DNA of 41,694 nucleotides. Origin: Streptomyces sp. SID5785 (lineage in GTDB: Bacteria; Actinomycetota; Actinomycetes; Streptomycetales; Streptomycetaceae). Under the pieces are notes generated by a model. The model did no database searches and was not told the DNA's origin. It saw nothing but the letters and a program-made list of their open reading frames with translations. The translations under genes were made by a program, and so were the position numbers. This document shows positions 32,694 through 40,632 of the stretch, piece by piece; the first letter of the stretch is position 1, and every line of letters starts with the position of its first letter. The stretch spans positions 1-41,694 of the forward strand of contig NZ_WWIA01000300.1 in NCBI RefSeq assembly GCF_009870065.1. Reading direction: 5' to 3'.

Positions 32694-33898
32694 CCGCGTC
32701 GCCCGCGTCGCCCGCGCCGTCCGCGTCGCCCGTGTCGCCCGCGCCGTCCGGGGCGCCCGGGGCGCCCGCTTCCGGGAGGGCTCTCGCCGGACGCCTGTCG
32801 TTCCTCGACCGCTACCTCGCCGTGTGGATCCTGGCGGCGATGGCCGCCGGACTGGGCCTCGGCCGCCTCGTGCCCGGCCTCGGCGACGCCCTCGCCGCGG
32901 TGACGGTCGCCGGGGTGTCCCTGCCGATCGCGCTCGGCCTGCTCGTGATGATGTACCCGGTCCTGGCCAAGGTCCGGTACGACCGGCTCGGCACGGTCAC
33001 GCGCGACCGCCGGCTGCTGCTGCCGTCCCTGTTCCTGAACTGGGTCGTGGGCCCGGCCCTCATGTTCGCGCTGGCCTGGCTGCTCCTGCCGGACCTGCCC
33101 GCGTACCGCACCGGTCTGATCGTCGTCGGCCTCGCCCGCTGCATCGCGATGGTCGTCATCTGGAACGACCTCGCCCGCGGCCACCGGGAGGCCGCGGCCG
33201 TGCTGGTCGCCCTCAACTCGGTGTTCCAGGTGCTCGCGTTCTCCGCGCTCGGCTGGTTCTACCTCCAGTGGCTGCCCGGCGCCCTCGGCCTGGAGCGGAC
33301 CGGCCTCGACATCTCCCTCTGGGAGATCACCCGCAGCGTCCTGCTCTTCCTCGGCGTCCCGCTCGCCGCCGGGTACCTCACCCGGCGGATCGGGGAGCGG
33401 GCCAAGGGCCGTACCTGGTACGAGAACCGGCTGGTCCCGCGTATCGGCCCGTTCGCGCTCCACGGGCTCCTCTTCACGATCGTCGTCCTCTTCGCGCTCC
33501 AGGGCGACGCCATCACCTCGCGCCCCCTGGACGTCGCCCGCATCGCGCTGCCGCTCCTCGGCTACTTCGCCCTGATGTGGACCGGATCGATGCTGCTCGG
33601 CCGCGCGGTGGGCCTCGACTACCCGCGCGCCACGACCCTCGCCTTCACCGCCGCCGGCAACAACTTCGAACTCGCCATCGCGGTCGCCGTCGCGACCTTC
33701 GGCGCCTCCTCCGGGCAGGCCCTGGCCGGTGTCGTCGGCCCGCTCATCGAGGTACCGGTCCTGATCGGCCTGGTCCACGTGTCCCTGTCGGTACGCCACC
33801 GCTGGTTCCCGGGGTTCCCGGCCGGGGCCGAAGCCGAAGCCGAGGCCGTCGGTGCGGCCTCGTCTCCGTCCCCCGGCAAGGAGGCCACCCGTGCCTGA
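32690..33898 (+). CDS. ACR3-family arsenite efflux transporter
   Basis: The 402-residue carrier has about ten TM segments. LARCIAMVVIWNDLARG contains the conserved Cys and GNNFELAIAVA the conserved Glu of ACR3 permeases, which extrude As(OH)3 using the proton gradient. The first 25 residues before the fold are a simple ASP/APS repeat coded by short tandem units. The C-terminal tail is Ala/Glu-rich. GTG 32690 overlaps the arsR stop. The arsC start overlaps its end by eight bases. Some annotations call such genes arsB, but the family is ACR3. Confidence 0.94.
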   Translation: MTASPASPAPSASPVSPAPSGAPGAPASGRALAGRLSFLDRYLAVWILAAMAAGLGLGRLVPGLGDALAAVTVAGVSLPIALGLLVMMYPVLAKVRYDRLGTVTRDRRLLLPSLFLNWVVGPALMFALAWLLLPDLPAYRTGLIVVGLARCIAMVVIWNDLARGHREAAAVLVALNSVFQVLAFSALGWFYLQWLPGALGLERTGLDISLWEITRSVLLFLGVPLAAGYLTRRIGERAKGRTWYENRLVPRIGPFALHGLLFTIVVLFALQGDAITSRPLDVARIALPLLGYFALMWTGSMLLGRAVGLDYPRATTLAFTAAGNNFELAIAVAVATFGASSGQALAGVVGPLIEVPVLIGLVHVSLSVRHRWFPGFPAGAEAEAEAVGAASSPSPGKEATRA

Positions 33899-34331
33899 CC
33901 CCCGACTCCCGTCCCCGTCCGTCCCGTCCGTCCCGTCCGTCCTGTTCGTCTGCGTCCACAACGCGGGCCGCTCCCAGATGGCTGCCGCCTACCTCACGCA
34001 CCTCGCCGGCGACCGCGTACAGGTCCGCTCGGCGGGCTCCGCGCCCGCGGACGCGGTCAACCCGGCGGTCGTCGAGGCGCTCGCCGAGGTGGGCATCGAC
34101 ATCACGGCCGAGACCCCGAAAGTCCTCACCACGGACGCCGTCCGCGCCTGCGACGTCGTCATCACGATGGGCTGCGGCGACACCTGCCCGGTCTTCCCCG
34201 GCAAGCGCTACCTCGACTGGCCCGTCCCGGACCCGGCCGGCCGTGACGTCGCGGCGGTCCGCCCGATCAGGGACGAGATCGAGGGGCGGGTGCGGGCGCT
34301 GCTACGGGATCTGACGAGCGGCGGGGCGTGA
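33891..34331 (+). CDS. arsC: arsenate reductase, low-molecular-weight phosphatase type
   Basis: The 146-residue reductase has the P-loop CVHNAGRS near residue 20, a redox Cys pair in MGCGDTCPVFPG near 87-91 and the Asp loop DWPVPDPAG. It reduces arsenate to arsenite for export by ACR3, with electrons from thioredoxin or mycothiol-type donors. The N-terminus has a PSV tandem repeat (PSPSVPSVPSV). The GTG start follows AAGGAGG by five bases and lies inside the end of the transporter gene. Confidence 0.94.
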   Translation: MPDPRLPSPSVPSVPSVLFVCVHNAGRSQMAAAYLTHLAGDRVQVRSAGSAPADAVNPAVVEALAEVGIDITAETPKVLTTDAVRACDVVITMGCGDTCPVFPGKRYLDWPVPDPAGRDVAAVRPIRDEIEGRVRALLRDLTSGGA

Positions 34332-34413
34332 CGGCCGGGCGCGCGGCGGGACCCTGAGCGAGAACGTGGCCGCCGGGCAGACAGGCCCCCGACACGCCGG
34401 TCATCATGGTGAC

Positions 34414-36087
34414 ATGCAGCAACTCGAGGCGCAGGAAGTGTCCCTGCACAAGGTGTTCAGCAGCGACTACGACTTCAGGATCCCGGACTACCAGCGACCG
34501 TACGCCTGGGACACCGAGCAGGCCGTCCAGCTGCTCACCGACCTCGCGGAGTCCCTGGACCGGGGCACGGACGAGCCGTACTTCCTCGGGTCCGTCGTCC
34601 TCGTCAAGGCCAAGGGGGGCGCGCCCGCCGACGTCATCGACGGACAGCAGCGGCTCACCACGCTGACCATCCTGCTCGCGCTGCTGCGTGATCTGACGGA
34701 GGACGCCGAGCTGCGCAGCGACCTGGACCGGCTGGTCACCGAGCCCGGGAACAAGGTACGCCGCCTCGCGCCCAAGCCGCGCCTCACGCTGCGGCACCGC
34801 GATGCCGGGTTCTTCGCCGAGTACGTCCAGACCAAGGGGGCGACCGACCAGCTGCGGTCCCTCGGGGAGGACGCGCTGCCGACGGACGCGCAGAAGGCCG
34901 TCCTGCGGAACGCGACGGCCCTGCACGAGCTTCTCCGGACGTGGACCGAGGACCGCCGGCTCGACCTCGTGCAGATGCTGGGGGAGCGGACCTTCCTCGT
35001 CGTCGTCAGCACCCCCGACCTGGACAGCGCGCACCGCATCTTCAGCGTGATGAACTCCCGGGGCATGGACCTGTCCCCGACGGACATCTTCAAGTCGCAC
35101 ATCATCGGCGCGCTGGACGCGACGGCGTCGGAGGAGTGCGCCCGCAAGTGGGAGGACGCCGAGGAGGCGCTCGGCCGGGACGACTTCGCCGACCTCTTTC
35201 TCCACCTGCGCATGGTGTTCGCCATGAGACGTGCCGAGCGGGAACTGCTCAAGGAGTTCCCGGAGCAGGTCCTCAACGCCTATCTGCCGGGCAAGGCCGA
35301 CTCGTTCGTCAACGACGTCGTGGTCCCGTACGCGGACGCGTACGCCCAGATCAGGGACGGCGGCTACGTGGCCGCGTCCGGCGCCGAACAGGTCAACGCC
35401 TGGTTCCGGCGCCTCCAGCAGATCGACAACAACGACTGGCGGCCCGCGGCGCTGTGGGCGCTGCGCAACCACGGCGGGGACCCGGCCTGGCTGGACTCCT
35501 TCCTGTGCGCCCTGGAACGGCTGACGGCCAGCATGTTCCTGCGCCGCGTCTACACCACTCCCCGCGTCACCCGTCACGCCGACCTGTTGCGTGAACTCGA
35601 CGCGGGCCTGGGCCTGGAGGCACCCTCCCTGGCGCTGACCGACGCCGAACGCGCGGAGACGCTGGCCCGCCTGGACGGCGACCTGTACCTCGTCACGCGG
35701 ACCCGCAAGTACGTGCTGCTGCGCCTCGACGAGATGCTCGCGGGGCGGCCCGGCGTCTCCTACGACCACGGTCTGATCACCGTCGAGCATGTACTGCCGC
35801 AGAACCCGAAGCAGGGCTCCCAGTGGCTGAGCACCTTCACCGACGAGCAGCGCGGCGAGTGGACCCACCGGCTCGGCAACCTGGTCCTGCTCAGCCGGTC
35901 CAAGAACTCGTACGCTCAGAACTACGACTTCACGGAGAAGAAGACCAAGTACTTCACCGGCAAGCACGGCGTCTCGACGTTCGCTCTCACGAGCCAGGTG
36001 CTCCAGCACGACTCCTGGGCCCCGGATCAGCTGCGCAAGCGCCAGCACCGGCTGCTCGGACTGCTGGCGGACGAGTGGAATCTGTAG
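34414..36087 (+). CDS. DUF262/DUF1524 protein, GmrSD-like putative type IV restriction enzyme
   Basis: The 557-residue protein joins two domains. The DUF262 (ParB/sulfiredoxin-like NTPase) part shows FRIPDYQRPYAWD near residue 17-29 and DGQQRLTTLTILLALL near 76. The C-terminal DUF1524 HNH-like nuclease part shows VEHVLPQNPKQGSQW and HRLGNLVLLSRSKNSYAQN. This matches single-chain GmrSD enzymes, which cut phage DNA with modified hydroxymethylcytosine. It stands alone between the arsenic operon and a methyltransferase, with no modification gene, as expected for type IV. CATCAT lies six bases before ATG. Anti-phage activity is inferred from the family. Confidence 0.88.
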   Translation: MQQLEAQEVSLHKVFSSDYDFRIPDYQRPYAWDTEQAVQLLTDLAESLDRGTDEPYFLGSVVLVKAKGGAPADVIDGQQRLTTLTILLALLRDLTEDAELRSDLDRLVTEPGNKVRRLAPKPRLTLRHRDAGFFAEYVQTKGATDQLRSLGEDALPTDAQKAVLRNATALHELLRTWTEDRRLDLVQMLGERTFLVVVSTPDLDSAHRIFSVMNSRGMDLSPTDIFKSHIIGALDATASEECARKWEDAEEALGRDDFADLFLHLRMVFAMRRAERELLKEFPEQVLNAYLPGKADSFVNDVVVPYADAYAQIRDGGYVAASGAEQVNAWFRRLQQIDNNDWRPAALWALRNHGGDPAWLDSFLCALERLTASMFLRRVYTTPRVTRHADLLRELDAGLGLEAPSLALTDAERAETLARLDGDLYLVTRTRKYVLLRLDEMLAGRPGVSYDHGLITVEHVLPQNPKQGSQWLSTFTDEQRGEWTHRLGNLVLLSRSKNSYAQNYDFTEKKTKYFTGKHGVSTFALTSQVLQHDSWAPDQLRKRQHRLLGLLADEWNL

Positions 36088-36223
36088 GGGAACGCTTCGG
36101 CCACGGACTGGCGGTCCCCGTACCGGGAATCCACCTCCGCGAGCGTTCCGGCCCGCCAGCGGGTCGGGTCGGGTCGTCACCGGCGAGCCGGACGGCGGCC
36201 GCGCCACCGGGTTCGCCCGCCGG

Positions 36224-36229
36224 TAGCCT
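36224..36229 (+). promoter_or_regulatory. predicted -10 element of a leaderless promoter
   Basis: TAGCCT is followed by six bases (CGGCGC) and the ATG at 36236; there is no Shine-Dalgarno. Confidence 0.55.
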
Positions 36230-36235
36230 CGGCGC

Positions 36236-36994
36236 ATGCCCGGGACCTCGGTGGCGCGCTTCTACGACGAACTGGCCGACGACTACCACCTCGTCTACGC
36301 GGACTGGACCGCGAGCGTCCAGCGCCAAGGGCGTGCCCTGCACGCCCTGTTGGGGCAGGACGGCGGCGCCGCCACCGTGCTCGACTGCGCGTGCGGCATC
36401 GGCACCCAGGCCCTCGGCCTCGCCCTCCAGGGCCACCACGTCACCGGGACGGACCTCAGCCGCCGCGCCGTGACCCGGGCCGCCCGGGAAGCCGCAGGGC
36501 GCGGGGTGCCGCTGCACACCGCGGTCGCCGACATGCGCCGACTCCCCTTCCCCGACGGCCACTTCGACGCCGTGGTCTGCGCGGACAACGCCCTGCCCCA
36601 CCTCCTCACGGAGCCCGACGTCCACGCCGCCCTCACCGAGATGCGCCGCGTCCTGCGCCCCGGCGGCCGACTGCTGCTCAGTACCCGCCCCTACGACGAA
36701 CTGCTGCGCGAGCAACCGGAGTCGACCCCGCCCCAGGTCCACGGCGGGGACGCGCGCACGGTCACCTTCCAGCTCTGGCACTGGCACGAGGACGGCGAAC
36801 ACTACGACCTGGAGCACTTCCAGCTGCACCCGGCCGCCGGCACCTGGCAGGTCGACGTCCGCCGGACCACGTACTGGGCCCTGACCCGCGACCGCCTCTC
36901 GGCCCTGGTCCGCGACGCGGGCTTCACGGACCCCGAGTGGCGCACACCCCCGGAGACGGGCTTCTTCCAGCCGCTGCTCGTGGCGGTGGCCTGA
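36236..36994 (+). CDS. class I SAM-dependent methyltransferase
   Basis: The 252-residue protein shows SAM motif I as VLDCACGIGTQALGLALQG near residue 48-66, motif II TGTDLSRRAV, and PFPDGHFDAVVCADNALPHL near 100-119, then RRVLRPGGRLLLSTRP. The N-terminal FYDELADDYHLVYADW is like glycine/sarcosine-type N-methyltransferases. The substrate is unknown. A leaderless promoter is predicted. It is the last gene before the element-rich right end. Confidence 0.9.
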   Translation: MPGTSVARFYDELADDYHLVYADWTASVQRQGRALHALLGQDGGAATVLDCACGIGTQALGLALQGHHVTGTDLSRRAVTRAAREAAGRGVPLHTAVADMRRLPFPDGHFDAVVCADNALPHLLTEPDVHAALTEMRRVLRPGGRLLLSTRPYDELLREQPESTPPQVHGGDARTVTFQLWHWHEDGEHYDLEHFQLHPAAGTWQVDVRRTTYWALTRDRLSALVRDAGFTDPEWRTPPETGFFQPLLVAVA

Positions 36995-37306
36995 CGGGGG
37001 CGGGGCCGGTTCCGGCCGCAGCGCGTGCACCACGGCCCTGCGGTCGCCGGACACGTTACGGATACGCAGGAGGGGCAGGCGGGGCCAGCCGGGGGCGCGG
37101 TCACCCGGTGAGGGTGTCACCCTCCTGTACCCGGATCTCCTGCCGGGATTCGACGTATGGCCGACAGCCCTCGCGCAACCCGTACCACGCCAATCTTGAC
37201 CTGATGAGGGCTACCCGGAGCGAGTTCGCGGCTGCCGTGCAGGGGAGCATCAATGGGGCGGCGCCCGAGCAGCCTTCTGTTCCCGCCGTGGCACCGCCTC
37301 GGCGCC
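36995..37306. other. spacer with possible DUF397 remnant
   Basis: In one frame 37141-37236 reads CRDSTYGRQPS and then MRATRSEFAAAVQGSINGA, resembling the VRDS and TRSEF-AAFV blocks of DUF397 proteins, but the N-terminal part and a start are not recognisable. Nothing else is seen here. Confidence 0.25.
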
Positions 37307-37443
37307 CATACCCACCGCACAGGTTAAAGGCCCCTGACCAGGAACATCTTTGGTCGGGGGTCTTCGGCGTGCGTGGTGCCCGCTGGCGACCGTGATCCCC
37401 GTGAGTTCCCGGCCCGTCAGGCACGGGTGGGGCACGACCGCAG
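37307..37443 (+). repeat. diverged direct repeat A (tRNA-Ser 3' flank)
   Basis: It aligns with 40622-40745 over its whole length with scattered mismatches and small gaps. Shared blocks include GGCCCCTGACCAGG, CTTCG-CGTGCG, GACCGTGAT, CCCCGTGAGT and GGCACGG. It starts with a decayed tRNA acceptor end (CATACCCACCGCAC against CACACCCGCGGCGC). A hairpin AAGGCCCCTGACC/GGTCGGGGGTCTT (37327-37364) survives with two G-U pairs when read on the plus strand. Confidence 0.8.
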
Positions 37444-37457
37444 GCAGGCTCGCGGGC

Positions 37458-37724
37458 TCAGCACTTCTTCTTCAGCACGTTGTAGAAGTCGTCGGCGAAC
37501 TCGTCTTCCGATTCCGCCGATGCGTACGACGGGATCATGATCGGGCGCTGCGGGTCGTTCGCGCGGTAAGCCTCGCAGTACTCGGTGCGCTCATCCTTAG
37601 TGCTCTTGTACCAGGCGCCTTCCCCGGCCGATCTGGTCGGACGCAGTTCAGGCTTCTCCTGTGCGCACGCCGTGAGCAGGGTGGCTGACAGGACCGCCAC
37701 GGTGAGTATGGGCGCGCGTTTCAT
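37458..37724 (-). CDS. small lipoprotein of unknown function
   Basis: The 88-residue protein has a lipoprotein signal, MKRAPILTVAVLSATLLTAC, with lipobox LTAC, so residue 20 would be lipidated and the rest lie outside the membrane. The mature part is short, acidic and charged, with Cys near 50 and a terminal Cys in LKKKC. No family is recognised. GGAGG lies five bases before ATG. It ends beside repeat A. Confidence 0.75.
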   Translation of the reverse strand: MKRAPILTVAVLSATLLTACAQEKPELRPTRSAGEGAWYKSTKDERTEYCEAYRANDPQRPIMIPSYASAESEDEFADDFYNVLKKKC

Positions 37725-38045
37725 GATGCCTCCGGAGAATTGAGACCATGATCTTAGAAGCTTGGCCCACGAGGCAGATTGCTGATTGAGGCTTCGCGTC
37801 CGGTGTACCTCTCAGCCCACCAAGCTCGCCTCGGTGTGCCCGCGGCCGGGAACGGCGCCCCCTTCCACCCGGTGTCGGCCGATCCCCCCGGAGGCGTCGT
37901 CCGTGACCGTGGGGCGGACGGGTGTCTGGTGCTCGACTCATGCCCTCCGAGCCCATCCACTGTGGCCGGATGTTTGATGCGGTTGAGAGGCGCGTAACAG
38001 CCCCTGACTCACGGATGGTTGGCTGATTGGGCGCTGTCCGGCGGG
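37725..38045. other. spacer without recognisable gene
   Basis: Short frames exist on both strands but none has a Shine-Dalgarno, a -10 hexamer or a recognisable motif, and their composition is unlike coding sequence around it. I see nothing to annotate. Confidence 0.4.
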
Positions 38046-38339
38046 TCATGCTTCGTGGGCGACGGTTCGGAGGTCGTAGAGGTAGGAGCGGTCATCCTTG
38101 AAGCTGCGCCAGACGGTGGCCGGGGGTTCGGGTTCGTCAGCGGGGCTGTTGAGGGGGTGGGCGGTGACGAGGCCGCCCATGATCTCGCAGTGCCAGCCGT
38201 CGACTGACGACCAGACACACCACACCTTCCCGTCCGTCCGGCGGTAGGCAGGGCGGCCGTTGCGCTCGCCGTCCCGCTCGAAGTGGTAGCGGAGCCCGTC
38301 TGCATGGCGCACAAAGGTAAAGGCTGCGAGTGCTGTCAT
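38046..38339 (-). CDS. hypothetical protein
   Basis: The 97-residue soluble protein is FTFVRHADGLRYHFERDGE then WCVWSSVDGWHCEIMGG, Trp- and Asp-rich, with an SFKDDRSYLYDLRTV end. Codon use is less biased than in the core genes, fitting the accessory region. No family recognised. No clear Shine-Dalgarno; TACAGT lies nine bases before ATG and could be a -10 with a very short leader. Confidence 0.6.
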   Translation of the reverse strand: MTALAAFTFVRHADGLRYHFERDGERNGRPAYRRTDGKVWCVWSSVDGWHCEIMGGLVTAHPLNSPADEPEPPATVWRSFKDDRSYLYDLRTVAHEA

Positions 38340-38493
38340 AGCTTCGGGACTGTATGAGATGACGCTGTCTGCGGGCTAAGCATTTCTGTGTAACCAGATG
38401 CAGGGCGTATCTCCTGGACCGAGCCAGAGCCGGATTGCGGCGACCTGTTCCCTTTCCCGCTTTTGGGCCGTCGAGGGTCCGCCGCCCTGGACC

Positions 38494-38868
38494 TCAGGCA
38501 GGAATCCTGCCCAGGACCATGATGACGAACAGAAGTGCCGCGACAAGGCCGGTGCCGGTCCACCCGATCCGGACACCGGCCCGCGGAAGGAAGAGCCCGG
38601 CCGCGGTGCCGACGGTGACGAGCGGAACGACGTACCACGCGACCACCGTCAGGGCGGTGATGAAGCGCGCGTCGCGCATCCCGTCCTGACAGGTTCCGCA
38701 GGACAACGAGAACCACGGGGCGATCCCGCCCACGAACACTCCGAACAGGAGGACCAGGAGCGCGAAAAACGCCCGCCAAGCCCAATCGCCGAGGGCGGGA
38801 CGCAACGGCTCGTCCGCCTGCGAGACCTCCGGCAGGGCGCTATCCCTCGTGGTGTCCGTTTCACTCAT
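38494..38868 (-). CDS. small membrane protein of unknown function
   Basis: The 124-residue protein has a hydrophilic N-terminus of about 30 residues and three TM segments: FFALLVLLFGVFVGGIAPW, ITALTVVAWYVVPLVTVG and TGTGLVAALLFVIMVL. A CGTC motif lies in the first loop, where a disulfide or metal site is possible. ATG 38868 is preferred over 38904 because TACTCT lies seven bases upstream with no Shine-Dalgarno. Confidence 0.65.
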   Translation of the reverse strand: MSETDTTRDSALPEVSQADEPLRPALGDWAWRAFFALLVLLFGVFVGGIAPWFSLSCGTCQDGMRDARFITALTVVAWYVVPLVTVGTAAGLFLPRAGVRIGWTGTGLVAALLFVIMVLGRIPA

Positions 38869-38875
38869 GCGGCCG

Positions 38876-38881
38876 AGAGTA
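38876..38881 (-). promoter_or_regulatory. predicted -10 element of a leaderless promoter
   Basis: On the minus strand TACTCT is followed by seven bases (CGGCCGC) and the ATG at 38868. Confidence 0.5.
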
Positions 38882-39239
38882 GGAGCCTCTGTACGGCCGC
38901 ACATCCGTGCCCGTACTCAGTTGAGGTGGGCGGTGTGTTCTCGTGAAGCCCTCTGGGACAGGGCTTGCTGGGGGACTTATGGCGAACGGATCGTCCGCGG
39001 ACCACATGTCGAGACGAAGGTCCGCAGGGGTCACCGAACACGCTTGTCACGAGTCCTGCCGCAGGCCCGTGTCCCGGCGCGCACCCCGGGAGCGCCCCGT
39101 TTCCGCTCCGTATGTCTGGTGTGGCTACCGCGACGCACGTTACGGGCCGGGTGCGCTGCGTCATGCCGGCCGGATCACTCAATCCGGGCCTGAGTATGCA
39201 CCTAGAACCGGCTCTCTGTATGAATCCGGGAACCGCCGG

Positions 39240-39560
39240 ACGCCGAGGCACTTCCGCCACTGCGAGGACTCCCCCAGCCTCGCCGCGGGGCTGTCCATGC
39301 AGGCCGTGCAGGCGCTGCTTGGCCACTCCTCGTACTCGCTCACTGTCGGCACCTGTACCTCGCTCATGCCGCAGCCCGACCAGGCGTCGCGGATGCACCG
39401 GTCGGTCTCGTGCCAAGAAGGACGAGTGCTGAGGGCACGTCAGAAGGCGCGATGGCTCACGAGGTTGTGCGGGATGCCGAAGTGCGGACACGCCCGGCCG
39501 TCGCGACGACTGTCCAGACGCCTGAAGTCGGCTGGGGCCACCGCTGTTCGCTGCCGTTGA
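39240..39560 (+). pseudogene. tyrosine recombinase (integrase) C-terminal remnant 1
   Basis: The plus frame reads RHFRHCEDSPSLAAGLS, then MQAVQALLGHSSYSLTVGTC and TSLMPQ, matching integrase box II (H-D-x-R-H), the LGHSS helix and the active-site segment. The catalytic Tyr position (TYT) is Cys (TCT), so it cannot recombine. Upstream catalytic parts are not recognisable in 38900-39240. The frame stops in CGTTGATGTCAG, identical to the block around the stop of remnant 2 at 41537-41539. Probably a relic of an actinobacterial integrative element. Confidence 0.75.
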
Positions 39561-39562
39561 TG

Positions 39563-40006
39563 TCAGCCTTGGATGGCAGACGACGGGACTGGACTCGGCC
39601 AGGGGAGCTCATCGGACGATGCAGCCAAAGGCCGACCCGCTCGAACGAAGTCGGCGTATTCGTCCTGGGTCACGCTCTCGTTGACCCATCGCTCCCGCAC
39701 AGCGCCCGTCACCTCCTCGGCGGCAGCCAGGCCGCTCAAGGGGTCCTGGACCGTGGCAACGAGGCGGCCGAAGTCTTCCTCTTCTGCGTCGGTGTCGAAT
39801 GCTGGGAACGAACTCAGGTCGAAGAAGCTCTCGTGGCCCACGTCCTCAACGGTATGGACGTAGACCTCGTAGGCCCCCCGCGCGGGGCGGACCTCGACGT
39901 AGCTGACGCCGCTTCGCCCGGAAGCAGTGACCGGCCCAAGGAACTGCTCAACTGATTGGCCCCGCTTCAAGGCGCCGACAACGAAGGACTCCGTCAGGTA
40001 TCGCAC
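39563..40006 (-). CDS. hypothetical protein
   Basis: The 147-residue soluble acidic protein reads YLTESFVVGALKRGQSVEQF, then VSYVEVRPARGAYEVYVHTV, and has an Asp/Glu-rich middle (FDTDAEEEDFG). No family recognised. I chose GTG 40006 over GTG 40015 because TAGGGT, a strong actinobacterial -10, lies seven bases before it. It ends two bases from the stop of integrase remnant 1 on the other strand. Confidence 0.65.
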   Translation of the reverse strand: MRYLTESFVVGALKRGQSVEQFLGPVTASGRSGVSYVEVRPARGAYEVYVHTVEDVGHESFFDLSSFPAFDTDAEEEDFGRLVATVQDPLSGLAAAEEVTGAVRERWVNESVTQDEYADFVRAGRPLAASSDELPWPSPVPSSAIQG

Positions 40007-40013
40007 TCTGCGC

Positions 40014-40019
40014 ACCCTA
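40014..40019 (-). promoter_or_regulatory. predicted -10 element of a leaderless promoter
   Basis: TAGGGT on the minus strand, then seven bases (GCGCAGA), then GTG at 40006. Confidence 0.55.
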
Positions 40020-40215
40020 CTGAGCGAACCCCATCAATGGGAATGTGCGCCTTTAGCTTGGGAAGCTCGGGTGATCTACGGGGAGTTGGGCGCCTGACCT
40101 GCGTGGCAGCAGGCTGAAGGCCCTCGACGTTGGCGGTCCGGTGCCCCGCCGTTCCTCGTGGTTCCCCGCGCAACCTGGCGCGGGTCTGGCACGGCAGCGG
40201 GCAGACCACGTCGCC

Positions 40216-40221
40216 TATTCT
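40216..40221 (+). promoter_or_regulatory. predicted -10 element of a leaderless promoter
   Basis: TATTCT is followed by six bases (CCTACC) and GTG at 40228; there is no Shine-Dalgarno. Confidence 0.55.
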
Positions 40222-40227
40222 CCTACC

Positions 40228-40584
40228 GTGAACGACTCTGAGGCCTTCCGTGCCGCGGTAAGGGCATGTGCAGAGGTCATCATGAGGAACGACGCGTCGC
40301 CGTACGAACCGGCCCTAGAAATCATGGGCCTTGCCAGTGGCGGGCACCCAGTCGACGACGGCGACGAAGCGGACACCGGGCTCGTGTCCATCTTCGGTGA
40401 ACTGACCGACTGGGCCGAGCTACGGCCTGAGGAAGCAGGTCGGGCCGAGGCGCATATGGTCACCGCCGCCCGTGAGTGGCTGGCGGTCGAGGGAGATCAA
40501 GGAGCTGAGGCGCGGTACTTCGACCGCTGGCTCTACGACATCCTCGGTTTCGAGCGCCCCTCGACGCAGAGCGAGCAATCTTGA
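40228..40584 (+). CDS. hypothetical protein
   Basis: The 118-residue helical acidic protein reads AFRAAVRACAEVIMRNDASP, ELRPEEAGRAEAHMVTAARE and YFDRWLYDILGFERP. No family recognised. The GTG start is set by the leaderless promoter. The last five bases of the gene lie inside the tRNA-Ser fragment, so its C-terminus was probably created or fixed by insertion there. Confidence 0.65.
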   Translation: MNDSEAFRAAVRACAEVIMRNDASPYEPALEIMGLASGGHPVDDGDEADTGLVSIFGELTDWAELRPEEAGRAEAHMVTAAREWLAVEGDQGAEARYFDRWLYDILGFERPSTQSEQS

Positions 40585-40632
40585 AAGCCGTCGAGGCGCA
40601 AGCCTCCGTGGGTTCAAATCCCACACCCGCGG
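40580..40632 (+). tRNA. tRNA-Ser 3' fragment (partial, att-like scar)
   Basis: From the anticodon loop CTTGAAA (UGA anticodon) the sequence runs as a type II tRNA 3' half: stem part GCCGT, variable arm GAGGC/GCCTC (40593-40606), T arm GTGGG TTCAAAT CCCAC (40608-40624) and acceptor strand with discriminator G. The 5' half is missing; the preceding bases are coding and cannot pair. Integrative elements leave such 3' tRNA copies at one end. Confidence 0.75.

Noticed and set aside
34366-34413. Upstream start for the DUF262 gene
   Set aside because: The extra 16 residues lie before the family N-terminus and have no Shine-Dalgarno; ATG 34414 fits the family and has a CATCAT hexamer at leaderless spacing.
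38343-38493. Possible small gene or transposase end left of the three-TM protein gene
   Set aside because: Frames on the minus strand are short, lack start signals and show no transposase motif I can recognise.
39410-39955. 181-codon plus-strand frame
   Set aside because: It overlaps integrase remnant 1 in another frame and is antisense to the acidic protein at 39563-40006, whose promoter and composition are more convincing.
40560-40632. Intact tRNA-Ser gene
   Set aside because: The 5' half is absent; bases before the anticodon loop do not pair with GCCGT and belong to a coding gene.
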